From Lysobacteraceae bacterium PS02065 (GTDB taxonomy: Bacteria; Pseudomonadota; Gammaproteobacteria; Xanthomonadales; Rhodanobacteraceae), in NCBI GenBank assembly GCA_029959555.1, contig JASCPI010000038.1:1-49965 (forward strand): a DNA stretch of 49,965 nucleotides, given 5' to 3'. Below the pieces are notes generated by a model. The model saw nothing but the letters and a program-made list of their open reading frames with translations. It ran no database searches and was not told where the DNA came from. Made by a program: the position numbers and the translations under genes. This document shows positions 8,972 through 17,637 of the stretch, piece by piece; the first letter of the stretch is position 1, and each line of letters begins with the position of its first letter.

Positions 8972-9685
8972 ATGTCGATCTCGCGCCGTACCTTCATCGC
9001 GGCCGTCGCCAGTGCCGCCTTCACCCTCGACGCACGCGCGTCGACCACCCCGCCGATGCGCCTCGGCGTGATCGGCGCAGGCTGGCTCGGCGGCACGGTG
9101 GGCCGGCTCTGGGTGCGCGCCGGGCACGAGGTGATGTTCTCCTCGCGCAACCTCGAACGCGTGCGCGCCGACCTCGCCGGGCTCGGCGAACGCGCGCGCG
9201 TCGGTACGCCGGCCGAGACCGCGGCGTTCGCGACCGTCCTGCTGTTCGCCGTGCCTTACGACGCGTTGCCCGATCTCGGCCGCGAACTCGCATCGTCGTT
9301 GCGCGGCAAGATCGTTCTCGATGCCTGCAATCCGCGTCCCGGATCCGCAGGGCTCTCCGGCGAGGCCGAGGCGATCGGGGTCGGTGCCGTGTCGTCGCGA
9401 CTGCTTGCAGGCACGCGTCTCGTGCGTGCCTTCAGTGCGGTCGATGCGACGGCCATCGAAGCCTCCGCCGCGCGTGCACAAGGCAGGCTCGGTGTGCCGA
9501 TCGCGAGCGACGATCGCGAGGCCCTCGAGGTCGCGTCGCGGCTCGTACGGGATGCCGGCAGCGAGCCCGTGGTCACGGGCGACCTCGCGACCGCGCGGAG
9601 CTTCCAGCGCGGCCAGCCGGGTTTCCGCGCCAACACGGATGCCGCGGAGTTGAGGCGGCGGCTGGGCTTGCCGGCATCGTCGTAA
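8972..9685 (+). CDS. Tat-signal NADPH-dependent F420-reductase-like protein
   Basis: The 237-residue protein begins with a twin-arginine-type signal (SRRTFIAA..., about 1-23), then a Rossmann domain with GAGWLGG (36-42) typical of the F420-oxidoreductase/NADP-binding family. The remaining fold (LFAVPYDALPDLG, DACNPRP, AFSAVDA) matches 'NADPH-dependent F420 reductase' annotations. In non-F420 organisms such proteins are probably NADPH dinucleotide oxidoreductases of unknown substrate. A good AAGGAG precedes ATG 8972. It closes the LysR-linked redox cluster. Export of a nucleotide-dependent enzyme is unusual and would depend on Tat transport of the folded protein. Confidence 0.85.
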   Translation: MSISRRTFIAAVASAAFTLDARASTTPPMRLGVIGAGWLGGTVGRLWVRAGHEVMFSSRNLERVRADLAGLGERARVGTPAETAAFATVLLFAVPYDALPDLGRELASSLRGKIVLDACNPRPGSAGLSGEAEAIGVGAVSSRLLAGTRLVRAFSAVDATAIEASAARAQGRLGVPIASDDREALEVASRLVRDAGSEPVVTGDLATARSFQRGQPGFRANTDAAELRRRLGLPASS

Positions 9686-9774
9686 GACGCGAGGCCGCTC
9701 GGCGCCGCCGCCTCGTGCAGACGGCCCGGATGACGTGGCTCCACGCGGCATGATGGGCGGCGTACAGTACCCGC

Positions 9775-10119
9775 ATGGACCTTCCACGCTTCTACACGCT
9801 CGCCATCGGCATGGCACCGCGGGAGCATGCCGGTGATGTCGAGTGGCCGTACGAGATCTCCCTGTGCTTCGACGGCTTCGAGCGTCCCGTCGGCTTCGCG
9901 GAAGGTTCGGGGCATTGCTCCGCGGGCAACGTGTTCACGGCCGAAGAAGCGCTGCGGGAACACTGGCGCCAGCACTACGTGCTCGCGCAGGGCGAGTGGC
10001 TGATCCCCTACGTGCACCAGCTTGCGCAAGGCATCGTGCCGCCGCGTGACGCGCTGATCGCCCTCGCTACGCAGCGCCTCGGGCGCGTGCCGGACAGTTT
10101 CGTGCGACGGATCAAGTGA
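9775..10119 (+). CDS. Hypothetical protein
   Basis: The 114-residue soluble protein is acidic to neutral with many aromatic residues (VEWPYEISLCFDGF, HWRQHYVL, EWLIPYVH). No signal peptide, membrane helix or known motif is visible. Its stop codon overlaps the GTG start of the next gene by three bases, so translation of the two is probably coupled. Codon use looks like that of its neighbours. I do not recognise the family. Confidence 0.65.
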   Translation: MDLPRFYTLAIGMAPREHAGDVEWPYEISLCFDGFERPVGFAEGSGHCSAGNVFTAEEALREHWRQHYVLAQGEWLIPYVHQLAQGIVPPRDALIALATQRLGRVPDSFVRRIK

Positions 10120-10580
10120 AGGTGTCGGTGACGCGGCACCGCGGCAACTCGAAGCAGGCAGCGCCGCACGCGTATGCGATGCCGTCGTGGACCTGCAGCC
10201 TGCTCTACATCGGTATGGCAGGCGGCGCGGCGACTCTTCTGGGTACGTTCGTCGACATCGCCCCCGCATGGGCGGTGGCGGCCACGTTCCTGGCATGGCC
10301 GATCATCGGGACGTTCGTGACGATCGACGACGACCTGCCCGGAGGTTGGGCGAATCCCGACGGCGATCGCCTGCTGCCGACCGAGATGCCCGTCTACTGG
10401 ACCAACCTGCTGGTCGGACTCGCCGTCGTGTCACTCGCATTCCTGGTCGATGCGTCGTCGCGGATCGCGCTTGGCGCGTGGTGGCCGTGGATCGTGCTTG
10501 TGCCTGCTGCGTACGTGATCGCGATGCTCGTGCGCACGACACGCATCGTGCGCGCGCTGCGTAACGCCGCATCCGACTGA
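10116..10580 (+). CDS. Hypothetical membrane protein
   Basis: This 154-residue protein starts at a GTG that overlaps the preceding stop (GTGA). It has about 24 basic N-terminal residues, then four hydrophobic helices (about 28-46, 50-70, 94-112 and 118-138), with an acidic loop TIDDDLPGGWANPDGD between the second and third. The loop is reminiscent of small predicted membrane proteins of Lysobacterales. Function is unknown. It converges with the DUF2867 gene with only 13 bases between stops. Confidence 0.65.
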   Translation: MKVSVTRHRGNSKQAAPHAYAMPSWTCSLLYIGMAGGAATLLGTFVDIAPAWAVAATFLAWPIIGTFVTIDDDLPGGWANPDGDRLLPTEMPVYWTNLLVGLAVVSLAFLVDASSRIALGAWWPWIVLVPAAYVIAMLVRTTRIVRALRNAASD

Positions 10581-10593
10581 GGCCGCCCGTTCC

Positions 10594-11085
10594 TCAACGA
10601 CCCACCGCACGCTCCAGCGACGACCGCATGATCGCGCGATGGAACGGCGCGACGAGACGGATGTACGTTCGGCCGAGCAGGTTGTGGCAGTGCACGACGG
10701 TTACTGCGACGAGATGCCCGGCGTGGCAGCGCACCGACAGGCGGAAATCGAGGTGGCGGTCGTCCTCGCCGAGCACGAGTTCGTCGGCATGCTGCTCGTA
10801 AATGCGGAACAGGCCGATGCGTGGCGGCGCATCGGCGTCGCGGCGACCGCGCAGTGCCTTGACGGTCTTGAGACCGAATGGCGTCACGAGCGCGTCGCGC
10901 AGCGCCATGAGGCGATCGACCCAGGGCGAGGGCGCACCGACCGCGCGCTCGGCGAGCTCGCGCACGTCGGCGCTGCCGCCGGACGGCAAGGGCACCGAGA
11001 ACGCATCGGCGAAGAAGGCGCCCGGGTAGCGCGCGGCGACGCGCACGTCGTCGGGCAGGGCAATCGCGAGGGCACGCGGCATCAC
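10594..11085 (-). CDS. DUF2867 domain protein
   Basis: The 163 residues match the single-domain DUF2867 family by length and by segments such as YPGAFFADAFSV near the N-terminus, RIYEQHADELVLGEDDRHLDFRLS in the middle and HCHNLLGRTYIRLVAPFHR near the C-terminus. The family belongs to the START/SRPBCC-like lipid-binding folds and its biochemical role is undefined. No signal peptide is seen. It is divergent from the beta-lactamase-family hydrolase, sharing a 110-base upstream region. Confidence 0.85.
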   Translation of the reverse strand: MMPRALAIALPDDVRVAARYPGAFFADAFSVPLPSGGSADVRELAERAVGAPSPWVDRLMALRDALVTPFGLKTVKALRGRRDADAPPRIGLFRIYEQHADELVLGEDDRHLDFRLSVRCHAGHLVAVTVVHCHNLLGRTYIRLVAPFHRAIMRSSLERAVGR

Positions 11086-11195
11086 GGAACTCCGTCATGG
11101 GCCGGACCGGGATCGTCGCGCGCGGAGGCGCCGGTGTCCAATGCGCACGACGTCGCATCACGAATGCTTGATGATCGGCGGGCTAGCGTGCCGGC

Positions 11196-13067
11196 ATGCA
11201 CCCCATCACACGTCCCGTGCCGATGCCTGCCGACATGGCCGCGATCTCGGGCGCACGCCGGTTCTACGCCTGCATCGTCGCGATCCTCTGCCTGGTGACG
11301 ATGTCCGCATCGGCCGCCGATCGCGACGGCAACGCGGCGCTCCGGCAAGACATCGCGCGCGAGCTCGAGACGCAAGGCCTGCAAGGTGCCGTCTGGTCGC
11401 TCGTGGATCCCGCAGGCGAGGTCACGGGTGCCACCGGCGTGCGCGATGCGCGTAGCGGATCGCCGATGCATGCAGTCGACAAGGTGCAGGTCGGTTCGAT
11501 CGCCAAGACCGTGCTCGCGGTCGGTGTGCTGCGCCTGGCCACCGAAGGCCGGCTCGCGCTCGATGCGCCGGTGGCGTCGATCCTTTCCGGCCTCGCGTTC
11601 GACAACCCGTGGCAGGCGACCGATCCGGTGCGCGTGCGTCACCTGCTCGACCATACGGCAGGACTCGACGATGCGCGGCTGTCGCAGGTTTTCAGTCGGC
11701 AGGTGGATGCCGACACGCCGTTGCGGGAGACGCTCGCCGACGTGCTGCCCCTCGTCGTGCGCCATCGTCCCGGTACGCGCGCGAGCTACTCGAACACCGG
11801 CTACGTCGTGCTCGGCATGCTCATCGAGCGCGTGACAGGAGGGCGCTACGAGGCCTGGCTCGACGACAACGTGCTCGCGCCGATCGGCATGCACGACAGC
11901 ACGTTCGCGTTCACGACGCAGGAGGGCGAGCGTGCGGATGCGAGGCTCGCGATGGGGCACTTTGAGAAAGGCGTCGCACAAGCCGCCGTGCCGACCAGGC
12001 TGCGTCCTGCTGCGCAGTTCACGACGACGGTAGCGGACATGGCACGGTTCGCACGCTTCATGCTCGACGGCCGTACGGTGGGTGGCGAAGCACTCGTCGA
12101 CACCGCGCTGCTGCGCGCGATGGGCGAGCCCTCGACGACCGATGCCGCAGCCGCCGGGCTGCGTACGGGCTACGGCCTCGGCCTCTCGACGCGCGACCGG
12201 CACGGTGTCGTCGGTCTCTGCCACGGTGGCAACACGGTCGGCTACCGCGCGATGTTCTGCGTGTTTCCCGGGCAGGATCGCGCGTTCTTCGTCGCCCACA
12301 ATGCCGATGTCGAGGACGCCGATTACGGTCGCTACGACGCGATGCTGATCGAGGCCTTGGGTACGGAGTCCGCGACGACATCGACACCCGCTCCGCGCGG
12401 CACTGGAACCTCGTCATGGGACGGCTTCTACGAGCTGTCGCCGAACCGCTTCGCGAGCCTCGCGTGGATCGATGCGGTGTTCGGGATCGTGCGTGTGCGC
12501 AGCGAGGGAGAAGCACTGCGTGTCGGCCCTGTCATGGCCGATGGAACGCACCTGCTTCCCGCAGGCGGCGAGCTGTGGCGAGCGCAGGGCCGCGCGATCG
12601 CCTCGCATGCGTTGTTCGTCGATCGTGACGGCGCGCGCACGCTGTCGACGGGCATGCAGACGTTCGCACAGGTTGCATGGCCGATCGTCGCCATGCGATG
12701 GCTGAGCATGATCGCGGGTACCCTTGGCCTTGCGTGGCTGATCGTGGGTGGGGTGCTGCCGTGGCGGGGTGCGACAGCGCGACCGGGCTTCGTGCCGTTC
12801 CTCGGCATCGTCGCGCTCGTACTGCCGCTTCCGCTGTTCCTCGCGCAGTCGTTTCTCGCGATTGGCGACATGACGATTGCGAGCGTGCTGCTCGCCGTCG
12901 TGACGGCCCTGTTGCCTGTCGCGCTGTTCGCCGGGTTGGTGCGCGGACGCCGCACGGCATTCGCCTCGAAACGGCGAAGCTTCGACACGTTCGCGATGCT
13001 CGCTGCACTTCAGTTCGCTCTCGTGCTTGCCTGGTGGAACCTGCTGCCGCTGCGCTTGTGGGGGTGA
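11196..13067 (+). CDS. Serine hydrolase of the beta-lactamase family with C-terminal membrane domain
   Basis: This 623-residue protein has an N-terminal signal (about 22-41) and a periplasmic beta-lactamase/D-alanyl-carboxypeptidase-like domain (about 45-390). It carries the SxxK motif S101-I-A-K104, the YxN motif Y198-S-N200 and a third motif in CHGGNTVGY. A spacer (about 400-490) and three to four transmembrane helices (about 500-620) follow. This layout is that of class-C-type esterases/peptidases (Pfam Beta-lactamase) rather than true AmpC enzymes, so a peptidase or esterase role is likelier than resistance. ATG 11196 was chosen; ATG 11223 would shorten the signal n-region. It stands alone and is divergent from the DUF2867 gene. 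Confidence 0.88.
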   Translation: MHPITRPVPMPADMAAISGARRFYACIVAILCLVTMSASAADRDGNAALRQDIARELETQGLQGAVWSLVDPAGEVTGATGVRDARSGSPMHAVDKVQVGSIAKTVLAVGVLRLATEGRLALDAPVASILSGLAFDNPWQATDPVRVRHLLDHTAGLDDARLSQVFSRQVDADTPLRETLADVLPLVVRHRPGTRASYSNTGYVVLGMLIERVTGGRYEAWLDDNVLAPIGMHDSTFAFTTQEGERADARLAMGHFEKGVAQAAVPTRLRPAAQFTTTVADMARFARFMLDGRTVGGEALVDTALLRAMGEPSTTDAAAAGLRTGYGLGLSTRDRHGVVGLCHGGNTVGYRAMFCVFPGQDRAFFVAHNADVEDADYGRYDAMLIEALGTESATTSTPAPRGTGTSSWDGFYELSPNRFASLAWIDAVFGIVRVRSEGEALRVGPVMADGTHLLPAGGELWRAQGRAIASHALFVDRDGARTLSTGMQTFAQVAWPIVAMRWLSMIAGTLGLAWLIVGGVLPWRGATARPGFVPFLGIVALVLPLPLFLAQSFLAIGDMTIASVLLAVVTALLPVALFAGLVRGRRTAFASKRRSFDTFAMLAALQFALVLAWWNLLPLRLWG

Positions 13068-13206
13068 GGGTCGGCACCGTGCTGGATGCGGGTGATGGAG
13101 CCCGTCACGTCGCGAACAAATTCCGCTGCCGCGAGGTCGTATGGAGCCACGCGCACGGCCACCGACCCGTGTGCGACGAGATCGACGACGGATCCAGGGG
13201 GTTTCC

Positions 13207-13482
13207 ATGAAGTCCTTCATCGCGGGAGTATTCGTCGGCGGCGCTCTCGCCGTGGTTCCCGTGGTATTCCTCGTGCTTCCCGATGTCCGCGAGAATCATC
13301 GCGAGATCGGCCGGAATGATGGGGCGATCGAGGCGAAGTGGGAGATCGCCAGCCGGTTAGCCGGAGCACTCGGTACCGACGTCGATCCATCGGAACCTCA
13401 CGAGGTGCTCTACGACGTCAAGGCGGCCCGGGTCGTGATCGTCGAGCGCGGCGGCGTGAAGACCCTGCGGTTGATCCGTTAG
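13207..13482 (+). CDS. Small single-pass membrane protein
   Basis: The 91-residue product has one N-terminal helix (about 4-24) followed by a charged periplasmic part with PDVRENHREIGRNDG and a C-terminal beta-like segment (RVVIVERGGVKTLRLI). ATG 13207 follows AGGGGG closely. No family is recognised. It precedes the MFS transporter gene by about 280 bases on the same strand. Confidence 0.7.
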   Translation: MKSFIAGVFVGGALAVVPVVFLVLPDVRENHREIGRNDGAIEAKWEIASRLAGALGTDVDPSEPHEVLYDVKAARVVIVERGGVKTLRLIR

Positions 13483-13763
13483 TCGCGCCGCTGGCGGCCT
13501 CCGAACCTGTCGGCTCGTCACGAACGCCCGTGGCGTGTCGGCATGGTATGCATGGCAACGGTCCGTCCTGCGCCATTTCTCCACGGTTCGCGCGGCGGCG
13601 CGCACGGGGTGTTCCGTTATCATTCGCGACGCACCGCGCGTCGCGTGGTCGCCGTAAGCGTTCACGTCAATCAACGCGCCAACGTCTCCGGCATGCCGGA
13701 CCCGTCGTGCCGCCGTCCGCGGGCACGGGGCGCAGTCGCTTGACCGGTCCACGAGGAACGCCC

Positions 13764-15023
13764 TTGAACGCTTCGACTCCCGCACCGGCGCCGCCGGTCG
13801 CCTTCGCCGCCCTGCGGCATCCCGGTTTCCGCGCGTATTTCCTGTTGTCCGCCCTCGCGATGATGGCCGACAACATCGAGCACGTGATCAGCTACTGGGT
13901 CATCTTCGGCAAGTTCAACTCACCCGCGCTCGGCGGCTTCGCGGTGGTCTCGCACTGGCTGCCGTTCCTGCTGTTCTCGGTGTACTCGGGCGCGCTCGCC
14001 GACCGCTTCGATCCGCGCCGCATGATCCAGCTCGGCATGGTGCTCTTCATGGGCGTGTCGATCGCTTGGGGCGTGCTGTTCGTGACCGACACGCTGGAGG
14101 TGTGGCATGCCGCCGTGCTGCTGATCATCCACGGTCTCGCCGGCGTGCTGTGGGGGCCGCCGTCGCAGCTGCTGCTGCATGACATCGTCGGCCGCGAGCA
14201 CCTGCAAAGTGCGGTGCGCCTCAACGCGACCGCGCGCCAGCTCGGCATGCTCGCCGGTCCCGGCGTAGGCGGCGGCCTGCTGCTGTGGCTCGGTCCCAAG
14301 ACCGGCATCCTCGTCAACGCGCTGCTCTACCTGCCCTTCATCCTGTGGCTCGCGGTCGCGCCGTACGGGCCGAAGTTCCGCGCGGCCGGCACGGCCGTGA
14401 CGACGCGTGCGGTGCGCACGCTCGGCGACATCGGTCGTGCGCTGGGCGAGATCGCGCATCACCGCGTGATCCTCACCATGACGATCCTCGCCGGGGCGGC
14501 GTCGCTGTTCATCGGCAACGCCTACCAGGCGCAGATGCCGGGTTTCGCGCACGATCTCGGCCAGGGCAAGGCCGATTTTTTCTACAGCATGCTGCTCGCC
14601 GCCGACGCAGCGGGTGCGCTGACCGCCGGCATCGTGCTCGAGAGCCGCAACCTGCTGCAGCCGCGTGCGCGCACCGCGTGCTTCCTCGCGATGACGTGGT
14701 GTGTCGCGCTGGCCTCGTTCGCACTGACCTCGAGCTACCCGCTCGCACTCGCGCTGCTGTTCGTCGCGGGCTTCGTCGAACTGTCGTTCAATGCGATGGC
14801 GCAGACGCTGGTGCAGCTCGAGGCGCCGGCCGAACTGCGCGGCCGCGCCATCGGCGTGTTCAACATGTTCGCGATGGGCATGCGCACGTTCAGCGGCATC
14901 ACCGTCGGCCTCGTCGGTGCGAGCATCGGCATCCACTGGTCGCTCGCCCTGAGCGGCGCGGTGCTGTTCGTCGTGATCGGCGCGCTCGTGCGGTTCGGCC
15001 TGAAGGTGCCTCGCGCGGCCTGA
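13764..15023 (+). CDS. Major facilitator superfamily transporter
   Basis: A 419-residue inner-membrane transporter with about 11-12 helices. The loop-2 signature of MFS proteins is present as GALADRFDPRRM. It looks like the MFS_3/EntS-type exporters (GGGLLLWLGP, and ELRGRAIGVFNMFAMGMRTFSG near helix 11). These commonly export siderophores or drugs, but the substrate here is unknown and no biosynthetic genes adjoin. The start is probably TTG 13764, six bases after GAGGAA; no ATG precedes the first helix in this frame before an obviously non-coding stretch. The next ATG is about 30 residues in, within the first helix. Confidence 0.9.
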   Translation: MNASTPAPAPPVAFAALRHPGFRAYFLLSALAMMADNIEHVISYWVIFGKFNSPALGGFAVVSHWLPFLLFSVYSGALADRFDPRRMIQLGMVLFMGVSIAWGVLFVTDTLEVWHAAVLLIIHGLAGVLWGPPSQLLLHDIVGREHLQSAVRLNATARQLGMLAGPGVGGGLLLWLGPKTGILVNALLYLPFILWLAVAPYGPKFRAAGTAVTTRAVRTLGDIGRALGEIAHHRVILTMTILAGAASLFIGNAYQAQMPGFAHDLGQGKADFFYSMLLAADAAGALTAGIVLESRNLLQPRARTACFLAMTWCVALASFALTSSYPLALALLFVAGFVELSFNAMAQTLVQLEAPAELRGRAIGVFNMFAMGMRTFSGITVGLVGASIGIHWSLALSGAVLFVVIGALVRFGLKVPRAA

Positions 15024-15358
15024 AGCCACGTGGATCACGTGCCTGCCTGCTCACGTTGCGGGCAGGCGTGCGCTTCCGTCGCCCGCGCTGCGGACGAAAG
15101 GCGCCGCGTCCGGTTGGCGTCGCATGATCGCACCACGCCTGGGATCAGGTTCATTCGCCCGCGTGGTGCTTCCACGCTCGTACGTCGATCCTGGCGAATG
15201 AACCTGACCCCGGTCCCGTACCGCGAGCGGTGCCTGTCGAATCCGCCGAGCCTGGACGTGGCCCCAGCTGGCCGTGTTGCACGTGGAAGAGCGCCGGAGG
15301 TGACGGACGCCTTCCGGCCGCGCACACTGCGGTCGTCCCCGGCGATGCGGAGCGAGCG
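15024..15358. other. Intergenic stretch with a folded inverted repeat
   Basis: These 335 bases between the MFS gene and the NTF2-like gene contain the inverted repeat 15141-15211. The rest shows no coding frame or obvious promoter. Confidence 0.5.
15141..15211. repeat. 71-base inverted repeat, MITE- or RAYT-REP-like
   Basis: The arms are 15141-15159 and 15193-15211, 19 bases each with a single mismatch (GGGATCAGGTTCATTCGCC against GGGGTCAGGTTCATTCGCC when read outward-in). The 33-base interior carries its own hairpin, GCGTGG/CCACGC (15161-15177). The upstream CACCACGC (15131-15138) can also pair with GCGTGGTG (15161-15168), so alternative folds exist. Terminal GGGGTCAG sequences are typical of the non-autonomous repeats mobilised by REP-associated tyrosine transposases in Xanthomonadales. 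No transposase is in the window. Confidence 0.7.
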
Positions 15359-16108
15359 ATGCGGACGGTGCGAACGGTTGGATGGTTCTTCGCGGCGGGG
15401 TTCGCCGCCATGTCGGTTCATGCGGAAACGGTCGATCCCGTGATCGCGCAGGTGCAGGCACGCGATGCCGAGATCGCCGCCGCGCACGGTCGTGGCGATC
15501 TCGAGGCCTACCGTGCCGGCCTGTCGTCGCGATACACCTACGTCGACATCGGCGGCAAGCGCGTCACCGCGGACATGCTGCTGCAGCGGCGCGAAGGCGA
15601 CCAGCGCCGCGTCGTGTCGTCGAAGGCCTCCGAAGACGAGGCGGTGCGCATCGCCGACGACGTGGTACTGCTGCGCGGTCTCGAGGAGAGCAAGGCGCTG
15701 TACTTCGGCGGCCTGCCGCGCCACGGCCTGTCGCGCTGGACCGCGCTGTGGGTGCGCGAGGACGACGGCGTCTGGCGCATCGTCGCCGAGACCTCGACGC
15801 CCGTGCGCAGCAGCGAAGCACTGCCGTTCGTGCACGCGCCCCAGCCGGCGTCGACGCTCGAGGCGCTCGCCGGGCGCTGGTCCATCGCGACCGAGCCGCC
15901 GCTCGAGCTCACGCTCGCCGCCCGTGACGGCACGCTCGTCGGCACGCTCGCGGGCGCGTCGGCGCGCTTCACGTTCAAGCCGGCCTCGGCGACGCACTGG
16001 TTCGCCGAAGAGCGTCCGTTCGAACTGCGCATCGCCGCGGACGGCAGAACGATGGATCTCGTCACGTGGGGCACCGCGACGGCGGCGAGGCGTGTCGTGG
16101 AACCGTGA
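15359..16108 (+). CDS. Secreted NTF2-like (DUF4440-type) protein
   Basis: The 249-residue protein has a signal peptide (about 1-22, ending SVHAET), then an NTF2-like domain (about 26-140): helix-rich DAEIAAAHGRGDLEAYRAGLSSRYTYVD, followed by strands ending in WRIVAETSTPV. A C-terminal beta-rich segment (about 155-249, LAGRWSIATEPPLELTLAARDG) resembles the domain that often follows serine-hydrolase domains. No catalytic residues are evident, so it may bind a small ligand. ATG 15359 follows GGAGCG. No operon partner is close. Confidence 0.7.
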   Translation: MRTVRTVGWFFAAGFAAMSVHAETVDPVIAQVQARDAEIAAAHGRGDLEAYRAGLSSRYTYVDIGGKRVTADMLLQRREGDQRRVVSSKASEDEAVRIADDVVLLRGLEESKALYFGGLPRHGLSRWTALWVREDDGVWRIVAETSTPVRSSEALPFVHAPQPASTLEALAGRWSIATEPPLELTLAARDGTLVGTLAGASARFTFKPASATHWFAEERPFELRIAADGRTMDLVTWGTATAARRVVEP

Positions 16109-16431
16109 TGCACTCTCGTGAAGCGACGGCTCGAGCGTCCCGATGGCGAGATCGCGTGCGACGTCGGGCCGTGCGCATCACGCAGGCTCAAGCCCGCATG
16201 GCGGATTTCACGATCGTTAGCGAAGGCCGAACCCGTGGCTCGCATGCGTGCATGCACGGATGGTCTCGTCGATCTCGTGCTGCGCGGCGGCTTCGCTTGT
16301 CCACGGCGGAATCGCCTGCGGCGGTTCCGCCCTACGCGTCACGTGCTCGCGGAGGGTTGCGGCAGCGGATCGACTAGACTCGTGCGCAGGCCCGATGCGC
16401 GATGTCCCCTGAGCATCGAGGATAGCCTCAG
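16109..16431. other. Intergenic stretch with one hairpin repeat
   Basis: These 323 bases before the broken metallo-beta-lactamase gene hold the hairpin at 16305-16331 and a possible -10-like TAGACT (16375-16380). I see no gene. Confidence 0.45.
16305..16331. repeat. Intergenic hairpin repeat of the GGCGGA...TCCGCCCTACG type
   Basis: Two 12-base arms, GGCGGAATCGCC (16305-16316) and GGCGGTTCCGCC (16320-16331), pair with one mismatch around a TGC loop and are followed by CTACG. This matches the form of a common Xanthomonadaceae intergenic hairpin repeat. It could act as a terminator or mRNA stabiliser, or be a selfish element. Confidence 0.6.
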
Positions 16432-17352
16432 ATGGATTCGGAGCACGCCGTGTACGTTCGATCGCTCGTTCTCGCGTTGATCTTCTTCTGCAGCATCCAG
16501 GATGCGTCGGCGCATGATCCGACGCCCGGCACCGATGCTGCCGCGTGCGTCAACGACGCGTCATGGGTAGCCGAGCAGACGCCGTTCCGGATCCACGGCG
16601 ACACCTGGCATGTCGGTCCGCGTGGGCTCGGCGTGTTCCTGATCAAGGCACCGACCGGGCATGTGCTCATCGATGGCGGCGTTCCCGCGAACGCGGCACT
16701 CGTCGAGAAGAACCTGCGCGGCCTCGGCGTCGACCTGCACGACATCAAGTGGATCCTCAATTCCCAAGCGCATTGCGACCATGCGGGCGCGATCGCGCAG
16801 CTCGCGCGCGACACCGGTGCGTAGGTGATCGCGGGTGCCGCGGACGAGGCCTTGCTCGCGCGCGGCGGGCGTGACGATCCGCAGTTCGCCGACCGCTTCA
16901 CCTATCCGCCCGTGCGCGTCGACCGCACGGTGCGCGACGGCGAGACCCTGCATCTCGGCGACCTGACGCTGACGGCGCACGCGACGCCGGGACATACGCC
17001 GGGCAATACGACGTGGGCGTGGCGATCGTGCGAGGACGGACGTTGCCTCGACATCGTGTTCGTCGGCAGCCTGTCGGCGCCCGACTACAGGCTCGTCGAC
17101 AACGCTGCGTATCCCGGCCTCGTGGACGATTTCGATCGCAGTTTCGCGAAGGTTGCCGCGCTGCCCTGCGATCTCGCGCTGGCGCCGCATCCCGGCATGA
17201 TCGGCTTCTGGGAGCGCGTGGAGAAGGGAGGAGAGATCGATCGCACGGCGCTCGTCGATCCCTCGCGATGCCGCCGTTATGCCGAGCGTGCCCGCGAGGC
17301 CTTCGGGAAGGAACTGACCGGGCAACGCGCGGCGGCGGCTTCGCGCAAGTAG
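16432..17352 (+). pseudogene. Subclass B3-type metallo-beta-lactamase interrupted by an in-frame TAG
   Basis: Read through codon 131, the frame gives a complete B3 metallo-beta-lactamase fold of about 306 residues with a signal peptide (about 8-27). The zinc-site region reads N-S-Q112-A-H114-C-D116-H117, that is QxHxDH instead of the canonical HxHxDH. The Gln replaces His116 in standard numbering, as in the GOB enzymes. The later ligands are present in ATPGHTPGN and LAPHPGMIGF. The frame is cut by TAG at 16822-16824, right after RDTGA. Both sides are in the same frame with conserved family sequence, so a single nonsense change explains it. A GTG directly after the stop could at best start a fragment lacking the first zinc ligands. 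It could be a true pseudogene or a sequencing error. Confidence 0.85.
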
Positions 17353-17637
17353 CCCGGGCTGGCCGGCAACGCGCACCGGCACGCGCCGCAAGGCACGCCG
17401 CTTCGGTCGCTACGTACCGAGTCGCTTCACCGTGGTGGAGATTCGGTGCGTCGCGTGACGCTGCCGCGAATGTCTCGGGTCAGGCGTGGGCGTGTCCGCG
17501 ACACGCTGCATGGGGCTGCGCCTGTCATGCGACTCGCGCTACCCTCGGGATTCAACCGGGGGAGGTTGCCGATACGCAGGAGTCCGCTCCGTGCGTCAGG
17601 GAAGTGCCGCCGGCATCCACGACAGGGAGGGATTTTC

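Noticed and set aside
10594..11085. FFADAFS near the start of the DUF2867 protein as a third FxDGF-type tag
   Set aside because: The segment is part of the DUF2867 domain itself and the protein has no export signal, so it is a chance resemblance.
11196..13067. AmpC-type beta-lactamase
   Set aside because: The SxxK and YxN motifs are shared by many esterases and peptidases of the fold, and the C-terminal membrane domain is unlike AmpC. No adjacent ampR is present; the LysR gene is 4 kb away and paired with other genes.
16822..16824. TAG as a recoded (pyrrolysine or read-through) codon
   Set aside because: No recoding signal or machinery is visible, and the position is not an active-site residue in B3 enzymes. 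A nonsense mutation or read error is simpler.
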